Positions 1 through 5,161 of a stretch of DNA of 5,161 nucleotides are shown here, piece by piece. This DNA is from Acidobacteriota bacterium (lineage in GTDB: Bacteria > Acidobacteriota > Terriglobia > UBA7540). Position numbers and translations under genes: made by a program. The DNA is taken from positions 1 through 5,161 of the forward strand of contig JAJXZM010000514.1 in assembly GCA_021780055.1 (NCBI GenBank), read 5' to 3'. The stretch's first letter is position 1, and every line of letters starts with the position of its first letter. Below the pieces are notes generated by a model that was given only the letters and a program-made list of their open reading frames with translations, was not told the origin of the DNA and ran no database searches.

Positions 1-231
<231 letters not shown>

Positions 232-549
232 CATGCGCTATCAGTTGTGAACTGCTAAATACAGGCTTCTCAGGCATAGCAGACATCGGGTTCCGTGTTT
301 ACACTGCACCGCTACAGCACCCTTCCCATCTGCATATCCGATTTCCAGGGAGACGCAACTCACTACCTAACCAGCCCTCGGGAAAGCCCCTGTTCACAGT
401 TGTATCAGTGGCGAAACAACCGCTTCTTTTTTAGCAACGACCCGTGATCGGGAGCGCTTTTGGCAGTGGTAGAATGCGGGCGGCGAGGCCGACAAGTCCG
501 AAATGCGAGTACAAAGTCGGTATAGCGTGGCAGAGCACCACAAGTTTAG
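232..549. other. Non-coding stretch between the PII gene and the GH31 remnant
   Basis: No open frame here has protein-like composition on either strand. The plus-strand frame of the following GH31 fragment is interrupted by TGA at 445-447 and TAG at 547-549. Small dyads occur: CAGTT-GTG-AACTG at 242-254, 11 bases after the PII stop, and CCCG-TGAT-CGGG at 441-452, followed by a short T-rich tract. Neither has a long stem or a clean U-run, so neither is a convincing terminator. The stretch looks less GC-rich than the genes around it. It may be eroded coding sequence or the footprint of a past rearrangement. Confidence 0.5.
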
Positions 550-576
550 CCAGCGGGCGCTCAGACGGAGGGCAAG

Positions 577-891
577 GTGAGTGTTGAGAAACGCGCCGAT
601 AGCTTCCTTATTCTGCCGCTGTTTGTGAGGGCGGGCGCGATTGTGCCGGAGGGAACTCCCATTGAAAGTACCGAGGAAGCACAGAAAATCGCCAAAGTGC
701 TCGTCTATCCCGGAGCCGACGGCAATTTCACTCTTTATCAGGATGACGGTGAAACATATGACTACGAAGAGGGCGACTACAAGCTCACGCAGCTTTACTG
801 GGATGACGTTGGCCATCGGTTTACCCACAAGGGCGCCACGGCATGGACGAAACCGGATTCGAGCCTTGTTAACGTGATTGGAAGCAATTAA
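577..891 (+). pseudogene. C-terminal remnant of a GH31 glycosidase (DUF5110-type beta domain)
   Basis: Glycoside hydrolase family 31 enzymes (alpha-glucosidases, alpha-xylosidases) hydrolyse alpha-linked sugars with a TIM barrel followed by C-terminal beta domains. Only the end of such a protein is present. The conserved strand LPLFVRAGAIVP spans residues 13-24, VYPGADGNFTLYQDDGETYDYEEG spans about 43-66 with its Asp-Asp-Gly core, and a LYWDD strand follows near 73-77. A complete family member is roughly 650-900 residues, whereas this piece has 104. The catalytic aspartates and the barrel are absent and are not found upstream. Similarity appears to extend back to about base 550, until an in-frame TAG at 547. 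The GTG at 577 has GGAGGG at 567-572, only four bases away, so the piece could be translated, but nothing shows that it is. A truncated gene is the simplest reading; a free-standing accessory domain is the alternative. Confidence 0.75.
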
Positions 892-924
892 GGGTTGTGG
901 ATTGTGCTGATTCACTGATAGGTC

Positions 925-956
925 TGGACAGCCAAGCACGGGTGCCCGGGTATAAT
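925..956 (+). promoter_or_regulatory. Candidate promoter for the dimethylformamidase-like gene
   Basis: A perfect TATAAT lies at 951-956, about 80 bases before the start codon at 1035. TGGACA at 925-930 matches five of six bases of a sigma-70 -35 box, but the 20-base spacer is longer than the usual 16-18, so the -35 assignment is weak. The leader that would follow contains a dyad at 977-1004 (outer GGCG/CGCC, inner GGGA/TCCC) with no known function. Confidence 0.4.
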
Positions 957-1034
957 CAAAGCACGAGGTAAATTCAGGCGGGGAGGCTTCCCAGTGCATC
1001 CGCCAACAGGTGCGGCTGATCTGGAAGCGACTCT

Positions 1035-2612
1035 ATGGTCAAGGTTCCACCATTGCTGCGTAGTTTGAGAAGGGCCTTGTCCAATGAGTCCTCTTCCCGT
1101 TGTGTTGTCGCACTTCTCATTATTTTCATTGCTGCGACGTTTAGTTGTAATACCTACTTTCGCATTGGTACTTCAACTCCATCGATTCAAAATCCTATTC
1201 AGCTTGAGAACGCCAAACCAGGCACGACAGACTGGCAACTTACAAACCCGGCGACCAACCATGAGATCGAAGGCTACGCGTCCTCAACTAGTGTGGACCG
1301 TGGCGGCCAGATCCAGTTCTTTGTAAACACGGTTGATTCGTCCTACACGCTGCAGGTTTTCCGGCTGGGGTGGTACGGCGGTTTGGGCGGGAGGCAGATG
1401 ACGAACCCTGTGACGCTCCAGGGGACGCAGCAGGCGGTCCCTGCGCCCGATCCTACAACCGGAATCGTGGAATGCCATTGGACGAACCCCTACACGCTGA
1501 CGATTCCGAATTCGAGCGACCCAACTGACTGGACGAGCGGCATCTACTTGGCCAAATTGACGGCGGCATCGAGTGGAAAGCAGAGTTACATCATCTTCGT
1601 GGTGCGAGACGACGCGCGGTATTCGGATTTTCTCTATCAGATGAGCGTCAACACCTACCAGGCCTATAACAATTGGGGCGGCAAATCTCTCTACGGATGG
1701 AACAGCCCCACCGGCGCGGCCGTCAAGGTTTCATTTGACCGCCCTTACGCGATGGGTAACCAGTCGATTTCCGCACCGGCCGTTGGATCAGGAGAATTTC
1801 TGATCACGGTGCAGCCCGCAAACCAGGGTCCTCCTGGCGGGTGTGAATATCCTTTCGTCCGCTTCCTCGAACGCGAAGGCTATGACGTGACGTATTCGAC
1901 CGACGTGGATACCGCTGAGGACGAAGCCGCGTTGTTCAATCACAAGGCGCTTCTGGTGGTCGGGCATGACGAGTACTGGAACTGGTCGCAGCGCGCGAAC
2001 GTAGTGGCCGCACGCGACAATGGAATCAACCTGGGGTTTTTCTCCGCCAACACCATGTATTGGCAGATCCGTTACGAGCCCGACTCGGACGGCAATCCGG
2101 ACCGGACTATCGTGTGCTACAAGGGTCTTGCCACAACGGAAGATCCCGACTATCTGAGTGGCGATCCGAACCTGATGAAGTACACCACTGTGCAGTGGCG
2201 ACAGTCACCCGTAAACCTGCCCGAAGATGCGGTCATCGGCGTGATGTACTACACCAATCCGGTCCAGAGCGACATTGTGGTGGATGATGCATCAAGCTGG
2301 GTGTACCAGAACACAAACCTCTCGAAGGGCAGCCGGCTTCCCGGTTTGCTGGGCTATGAGGTTGACCAGATGTATGGCCACGCGCCAGCAGACACGGTGC
2401 GGCTGGCCCATTCGGTTTTTGGGACGGGGCCGCAGGATTTTTCTGATGCGACGGTTTATACGGCGCCCAGCGGTGCCACCGTTTTTGCGACGGGTTCCAT
2501 GCAATGGAGTTGGGGCCTTGATGATTTCGGAGTTCCCAACGTGCGGCCATCCTACCTGAATTCGGCGGCGCAGCAAGTCACGCGAAATGTTTTGGCGCGC
2601 TTCCTGCAATAG
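1035..2612 (+). CDS. Exported/membrane-anchored N,N-dimethylformamidase large-subunit-like protein
   Basis: This is a complete 525-residue protein. The N-terminus is basic (Arg9, 12, 13, 22), followed by a hydrophobic segment at 24-36 and Cys38. It is therefore an uncleaved anchor or a signal peptide; the Thr-Phe-Ser before Cys is a poor lipobox. Residues about 55-190 look like a beta-sandwich, with the family's RLGWYGGLGG at 110-119. Residues about 195-525 carry the family's C-terminal domain: NTYQAYNNWGG at 206-216, YPFVRFLEREGYDV at 272-285, GHDEYWNW at 310-317, GFFSANTMYWQ at 334-344, GLLGYEVDQMY at 437-447 and ATGSMQWSWGLDDFG at 485-499. In Paracoccus dimethylformamidase the iron is held by two Tyr and one Glu. 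Tyr314 and Glu442 are candidate equivalents here, not proven ones. True DMFase hydrolyses dimethylformamide to dimethylamine and formate, but its large subunit is longer (about 760 residues) and pairs with a small subunit, which is absent here. The real substrate is unknown. GGAAG at 1023-1027, seven bases before the ATG, supports the start. Confidence 0.82.
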   Translation: MVKVPPLLRSLRRALSNESSSRCVVALLIIFIAATFSCNTYFRIGTSTPSIQNPIQLENAKPGTTDWQLTNPATNHEIEGYASSTSVDRGGQIQFFVNTVDSSYTLQVFRLGWYGGLGGRQMTNPVTLQGTQQAVPAPDPTTGIVECHWTNPYTLTIPNSSDPTDWTSGIYLAKLTAASSGKQSYIIFVVRDDARYSDFLYQMSVNTYQAYNNWGGKSLYGWNSPTGAAVKVSFDRPYAMGNQSISAPAVGSGEFLITVQPANQGPPGGCEYPFVRFLEREGYDVTYSTDVDTAEDEAALFNHKALLVVGHDEYWNWSQRANVVAARDNGINLGFFSANTMYWQIRYEPDSDGNPDRTIVCYKGLATTEDPDYLSGDPNLMKYTTVQWRQSPVNLPEDAVIGVMYYTNPVQSDIVVDDASSWVYQNTNLSKGSRLPGLLGYEVDQMYGHAPADTVRLAHSVFGTGPQDFSDATVYTAPSGATVFATGSMQWSWGLDDFGVPNVRPSYLNSAAQQVTRNVLARFLQ

Positions 2613-2658
2613 AGTGAACGCCGCCCGGCATCAAGCGCCGGCCTTCATTACCACTGAC

Positions 2659-2698
2659 AAAAAATACGGCCGCGTCGCGCAGGCACGCAACACGGCCG
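2659..2698 (-). terminator. Strong intrinsic terminator of the ferredoxin reductase gene
   Basis: Read on the minus strand, bases 2698-2667 form a 13-bp uninterrupted stem (CGGCCG paired with CGGCCG, extended by GU-containing pairs) around a six-base loop. TA and six T residues follow (plus-strand A tract 2659-2664). Two of the stem pairs are G-U in the minus-strand RNA but would be A-C mismatches in plus-strand RNA, and the U-run lies only on the minus-strand side. The element therefore points clearly at the reductase gene, whose stop lies 32 bases before the stem. It is not a bidirectional terminator for the converging plus-strand gene. Confidence 0.85.
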
Positions 2699-2730
2699 GG
2701 TATGACTGTTTTGTGTGGACGGTGCCTTGG

Positions 2731-4071
2731 CTAACCGGCGACCTTGGCGCTGATGGCGCGCAACATCTCCTCGTTGGTGGAGAACTTGAACTCCGGCAGG
2801 CCACGGGCTTGCGCCTGCTGAGCTTCCGCCTGGGCAAGCGCCGTGATATCGCCTTTGGTGACGGCTTCGATCCCCTTGCCGCGGATCTGGCTGAGGACTT
2901 CCGCCGCTGACGCCGAGGACTTCTTTGCCGCGCCCTCCAGATACTTGAGGATGTGGTCCACGCCATGCTCAGCATCGAACCGCGCTTTCCCCACCAGTCC
3001 CTCGCTGGCCTTGCGCGCCCACCCAACCACGAAAACGCTGTCAACCACTTTTCCGGAAGCGGGGTCAAAAACTTCGTAGGCGGCGCGGTCCGGGTCGGAG
3101 ATGTCAGGGTTTGTGGTGTAGGAATTTCTTGCGTAGGGCAGACCCAGGCCCGGGTCTGCAAGGTCGCCGATGGCAAAGATGAGCGTGTCGATGTCGAGCA
3201 ACGTTTCGGTGTCGGTTGCCTTGGGGCGCGTATTTTCGCCGTCACGGACTAGAATATTCTCCACAACGCGCAGTCGCGCGATGCGGCCGTCCGCGCCAGG
3301 CTCGATTGCGATGGGCGAAGAGAGAAACCGGAATTTCAGCTTTGAGGCTGGAGGAGTTTCCAGCGGGGTTTTCAGCCAGGGGAGCGTCGAGTCGGCAACC
3401 TGGCCGACGTCCTGGCCAGCCGCTTTGCAGGCTTCGGCAACGCGATTCAATTCATCCTGCAATTCTTTGCGGTCCAGGAATGCCTCGATTTCGTCAAACT
3501 CCTTGCGGTCGAACTTGACTTCAAAAGGACCACGGCGCGCGATCACGGTGACTTCGTCGGGCTTTTCGCCCGGCTGGTCGATCAGCAGCCAGCGCGCGAT
3601 ATCCGCCATGACGTTGCCCATCCCGATGATGGCCACGCGGCGGCCAGTAGAGAAATCCTGTGACGCGAACGGAGGCAGCAGGTTGTAGTGGTAAACAAAG
3701 TCTTTGGCCGAATAGACGCCCTTGGCCTCTTCGCCGGGCAGTCCGAGGTTCTTTGTTCCCTGCGCGCCGACGGCGTAAACGATGGCTGCGGGGGCCCAGT
3801 CTTTAAGCCCCTCGACGGTCAGCCGTTCGTCGCTGCGTACCCGCGCGTTGCCGATGTAATCCACGTTGGGCATCGCCAGGATTTTGGTGAACTGCTTCCG
3901 CAGGCCGTTCTTCATATGGAATTTCTGGGGATAGATGCCGTACTCGGCAAGGCCGCCCGGCTTGATGTCGCGATTGAGAATCAGAACCTGATGACCGGCC
4001 GTTGCGATTTTGCGGGCAGCAAAAAGTCCGGCGGGACCGGCTCCCACCACGTAAACAATTCCTTGATCCAT
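2731..4071 (-). CDS. FAD-dependent ferredoxin/adrenodoxin-type NADP+ reductase
   Basis: This is a 446-residue cytoplasmic flavoprotein of the adrenodoxin reductase/FprA family. The family moves electrons between NADPH and a ferredoxin that feeds P450s, Fe-S assembly or other reductive enzymes. The N-terminal FAD Rossmann motif is GAGPAG at 10-15, preceded by beta-strand IVYVV. PGGLAEYGIYP at 38-48 is the family's conserved flavin-side loop. YAVGAQ (99-104) and LPGE (111-114) are followed by the DFVYHYN helix (124-130). The NADP Rossmann motif is GMGNVMAD at 150-157. Arg179-Arg180-Gly-Pro is where bovine adrenodoxin reductase has the arginine pair that contacts the NADPH 2'-phosphate, so NADPH preference is inferred. 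VVGWARKASEGLVGKARFDAEHG (348-370) matches the C-terminal FAD/NADP closing motif, but the usual RGPxGxIGTN core is altered. The C-terminal helix region ending EEML is also kept, and the length is typical (FprA about 456). No ferredoxin gene is adjacent, so its partner is unknown. Mycobacterial-style fprA naming was avoided because of the divergence. Confidence 0.88.
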   Translation of the reverse strand: MDQGIVYVVGAGPAGLFAARKIATAGHQVLILNRDIKPGGLAEYGIYPQKFHMKNGLRKQFTKILAMPNVDYIGNARVRSDERLTVEGLKDWAPAAIVYAVGAQGTKNLGLPGEEAKGVYSAKDFVYHYNLLPPFASQDFSTGRRVAIIGMGNVMADIARWLLIDQPGEKPDEVTVIARRGPFEVKFDRKEFDEIEAFLDRKELQDELNRVAEACKAAGQDVGQVADSTLPWLKTPLETPPASKLKFRFLSSPIAIEPGADGRIARLRVVENILVRDGENTRPKATDTETLLDIDTLIFAIGDLADPGLGLPYARNSYTTNPDISDPDRAAYEVFDPASGKVVDSVFVVGWARKASEGLVGKARFDAEHGVDHILKYLEGAAKKSSASAAEVLSQIRGKGIEAVTKGDITALAQAEAQQAQARGLPEFKFSTNEEMLRAISAKVAG

Positions 4072-4076
4072 GAGTA

Positions 4077-4082
4077 ACCTCT
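4077..4082 (-). promoter_or_regulatory. Ribosome binding site of the reductase gene
   Basis: AGAGGT on the minus strand lies five bases before the ATG at 4071-4069. This fixes the start that gives the family's short N-terminus directly before the FAD-binding beta-strand. Confidence 0.7.
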
Positions 4083-4284
4083 ATTGCCTTTCAGCATAAG
4101 TCTCCCACTCATGGCTCGCCGCCCACCGGCCTGTGTGGGGCCTGTCGTAAAAACATGCACCACGATCTTCGGTGATCTTACTTGATAAGAAGTTTAACAG
4201 ATTCTCACCGGCATTCTCAACCGCAGCAGTGGCACGGCCGAGTGCTGGTGTTGATTCCGGCCTGTGCCGAGAATATGGGACGGT

Positions 4285-4308
4285 GGCCTGCCCTTCCGAA
4301 GGCAGGCC
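4285..4308. repeat. Perfect 8-bp inverted repeat, no U-run
   Basis: GGCCTGCC and GGCAGGCC flank an eight-base CTTCCGAA. Neither side has the T tract needed for an intrinsic terminator. It lies 123 bases upstream of the ribosome site at 4419 and could be an operator, a leader hairpin, or one copy of a dispersed palindromic element. The sequence alone does not decide. Confidence 0.5.
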
Positions 4309-4418
4309 GAACGCCGTGAACTGATCTCGGTGGCATGTTGCCGCCGTTCAATCCCTGCGCTGGGCGGGGAATCGATAGGCAAAGGAAATTTCTGAAAGTC
4401 CGGCATTCCAATTCTGGC

Positions 4419-4424
4419 AGGAGG
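4419..4424 (+). promoter_or_regulatory. Strong Shine-Dalgarno for the small ORF
   Basis: AGGAGG is followed by two consecutive ATGs at 4428 and 4431. The spacing is three bases to the first and six to the second, which favours 4431 as the start. It is the best ribosome site in the window and the main reason for treating the small ORF as real. Confidence 0.6.
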
Positions 4425-4430
4425 TGTATG

Positions 4431-4616
4431 ATGGTTAATCTGCATACTGAAACGCACGAGCTGATTGCTGGTTGCCCACTGATGATTCGCTCGCTGAATT
4501 CGGACAATCTCATCCCTGGCGGTTGTCAATATCGCCTGTCCATTCCGCCCCTCGATGAGCAGATGCCCGCGCAGTTCATGAAGACAATGACGGAGGAGAA
4601 TTTATGCCGCCCATGA
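4431..4616 (+). CDS. Unrecognised small protein, overlapping the next gene
   Basis: A 61-residue ORF starts MVNLHTETHELIAGC, carries MIRSLNSDNLIPGG in its middle and ends TEENLCRP. I do not recognise a family. It has no signal peptide, no membrane segment and no obvious metal site; the three Cys are scattered. It is mildly acidic to neutral. Support for coding comes from the perfect AGGAGG six bases before ATG 4431 and from a four-base-shifted arrangement in which its last 13 bases overlap the following gene. Its 3' end also contains that gene's own GGAGG (4592-4596), which suggests translational coupling. Third-position base choice leans to G/C but less strongly than in the long genes. It could be a leader peptide, a true small protein, or a chance ORF in a long 5' leader. 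An in-frame ATG at 4335 would extend it to 93 residues but has no ribosome site. Confidence 0.45.
   Translation: MVNLHTETHELIAGCPLMIRSLNSDNLIPGGCQYRLSIPPLDEQMPAQFMKTMTEENLCRP
4592..4596 (+). promoter_or_regulatory. Ribosome binding site of the mannosidase-like gene
   Basis: GGAGG lies seven bases before ATG 4604-4606. The second in-frame ATG at 4613 would be 16 bases away, so 4604 is the better start. The site lies inside the end of the small upstream ORF. Confidence 0.65.
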
Positions 4617-5161
4617 ATCGCAGAAGATTCTTCCAGATTTCTGCCGCTTCATTCCTTGCTGAAAAGCTTATTGTCGAGGGTGCAGCATTTCCCTTGCTGG
4701 CCCAGACTTTGCCGCCCGATTTGCGCCGCGAACTGCAGAACAATCCCTTCGGTCCCGCTCTCCAACGGCTTGAAGCCATGATTACCATGCCGCTCGCTGA
4801 CTGGCGCTCGCATCCGGACGACATTCCGCATCCCGAAGACCCCAGCCTGGACGATTCAGACTGGACGCCCGTGAAACTCCACGAGCGTGTTAGCGGCCGG
4901 CCGGTGTGGTTCCGGCGTGTGGTCGAAATTCCGCGGACGATGGGAGGTTATAGCATTGCGGGCAAGCCTGTGCATTTGGCCCTGCGGTTGGAATTCAACG
5001 GTCACGGGCGGGTAAGGGTGTTCTTCAACGGGTCAATGGTGGAAATGACAGATATCAGCACCCAGCAACCCATTCTGTTGAGTGAAAGCGCCAGGCCCGG
5101 AGAGAAGTTTGTGGTTGCCGCCTATGTGCCGCCGGGAGAAGGCCAGGCCCGTATTGTCAAC
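4604..5161 (+). CDS. Tat-exported glycosidase, probable GH38 alpha-mannosidase, N-terminal part (3' end outside window)
   Basis: 186 codons run open to the window edge. The leader reads NRRRFFQISAAS (residues 5-16), a twin-arginine motif with RRxFF, which implies export of the folded protein by Tat. The following segment to Gln34 is only moderately hydrophobic and contains Glu20, Lys21 and Glu25. Residues about 53-186 resemble the non-catalytic N-terminal part of large acidobacterial/Bacteroidetes-type alpha-mannosidases. A helix with LADWR (64-68) comes first, then HPEDPSLDDSDW (76-87), then a beta-sandwich beginning VWFRRVVEIP (101-110), with VFFNG at 139-143 and SARPGEKFVVAA at 162-173. 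This fold is galactose-binding-like. GH38 enzymes cleave alpha-mannosidic bonds using zinc and an aspartate nucleophile, but the catalytic domain is to the right and cannot be checked. Another glycosidase family with the same accessory domain is possible. The start has a good GGAGG and overlaps the small ORF by 13 bases. Confidence 0.6.
   Translation, partial: MPPMNRRRFFQISAASFLAEKLIVEGAAFPLLAQTLPPDLRRELQNNPFGPALQRLEAMITMPLADWRSHPDDIPHPEDPSLDDSDWTPVKLHERVSGRPVWFRRVVEIPRTMGGYSIAGKPVHLALRLEFNGHGRVRVFFNGSMVEMTDISTQQPILLSESARPGEKFVVAAYVPPGEGQARIVN

Larger units (their letters stand above)
4083..4427. other. Divergent intergenic region with a GC-rich dyad
   Basis: This region separates the minus-strand reductase from the plus-strand small ORF, so promoters for both should lie here. 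I see no hexamer pair with correct spacing for either direction. The clearest structure is the 8-bp perfect dyad at 4285-4308. Weaker symmetric elements are GCAC-GGCCGA-GTGC around 4232-4245 and CGGC-CTGT-GCCG around 4258-4269. Open frames through the region lack ribosome sites and family motifs and are not called as genes. Confidence 0.5.

Noticed and set aside
242..254. CAGTT-GTG-AACTG hairpin after the PII gene as a terminator
   Set aside because: The stem is five base pairs, AT-rich and lacks a following T tract.
503..580. 25-codon ORF whose TGA overlaps the GTG at 577
   Set aside because: It has no ribosome site, is arginine-rich and low in information, and the overlap is easily fortuitous.
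394..999. Long minus-strand open frame (about 200 codons) across the GH31 remnant and its upstream region
   Set aside because: It has no ribosome site, an improbable composition rich in Arg, Cys and Trp, and lies antisense to the recognisable GH31 tail. It is a shadow frame.
1140..1155. Possible lipobox before Cys38 of the dimethylformamidase-like protein
   Set aside because: The residues before Cys are Thr-Phe-Ser. The -3 position lacks Leu/Val/Ile and -2 is a bulky Phe, so lipoprotein processing is not supported.
2233..2609. Minus-strand and alternative-frame ORFs of about 100 codons over the end of the dimethylformamidase-like gene
   Set aside because: The overlapping frame has conserved family motifs right to its end. 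The shadows lack motifs and ribosome sites.
2625..2641. CCGGC/GCCGG hairpin just after the dimethylformamidase-like stop codon as a terminator
   Set aside because: The stem is only five base pairs with a seven-base loop, and only CCTTCATT follows, with no U-run.
2843..4077. Several plus-strand open frames of 78-172 codons and a minus-strand frame of about 200 codons over the reductase gene
   Set aside because: They are shadows of the GC-rich reductase gene in other frames. The reductase frame has clear family motifs throughout; the others have none.
4126..4266. Ten-base direct repeat CCGGCCTGTG at 4126-4135 and 4257-4266
   Set aside because: Two short GC-rich copies at unrelated positions can arise by chance, and no third copy or symmetric context is seen.

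Overview
The window is a 5.2-kb piece of a moderately GC-rich Gram-negative-type bacterial chromosome. No rRNA, tRNA, CRISPR array, intact mobile element or phage gene is visible. The mix of genes fits an Acidobacteriota-like soil bacterium: a PII protein, an exported dimethylformamidase-like protein, an adrenodoxin-reductase-type ferredoxin reductase, and carbohydrate-active enzymes with a twin-arginine leader. That assignment is an inference from gene content, not from a marker gene.

Layout, left to right. (1) Bases 1-231 are the last two thirds of a PII nitrogen-signalling protein, with intact T-, B- and C-loops. (2) Bases 232-576 hold no convincing gene. (3) Bases 577-891 encode only the C-terminal beta-domain end of a GH31 alpha-glucosidase/alpha-xylosidase. 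The catalytic barrel is missing, so this is a gene relic or an orphan domain. (4) After a leader with a TATAAT box, bases 1035-2612 encode a 525-residue membrane-anchored or exported protein of the N,N-dimethylformamidase large-subunit family. (5) A convergent junction follows. It contains a very good intrinsic terminator (2659-2698) that serves the next gene, which lies on the minus strand. (6) Bases 4071-2731 (minus) encode a complete FAD/NADPH ferredoxin reductase of the adrenodoxin reductase/FprA type. (7) Bases 4083-4427 are a non-coding divergent region with a GC-rich dyad. (8) Bases 4431-4616 are a small unrecognised ORF with a perfect AGGAGG. It overlaps by 13 bases the start of (9), a gene at 4604 that runs off the right edge. 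That last gene has a Tat-type leader and looks like the N-terminal part of an acidobacterial-style GH38 alpha-mannosidase.

The genes do not form one pathway. Only the small ORF and the mannosidase-like gene look like an operon. The reductase is a monocistronic unit with its own ribosome site and terminator. No strong case for an undescribed system emerges. The points most worth a second look are the dimethylformamidase-like protein standing without a small subunit, the GH31 relic, and the small ORF coupled to the exported glycosidase.
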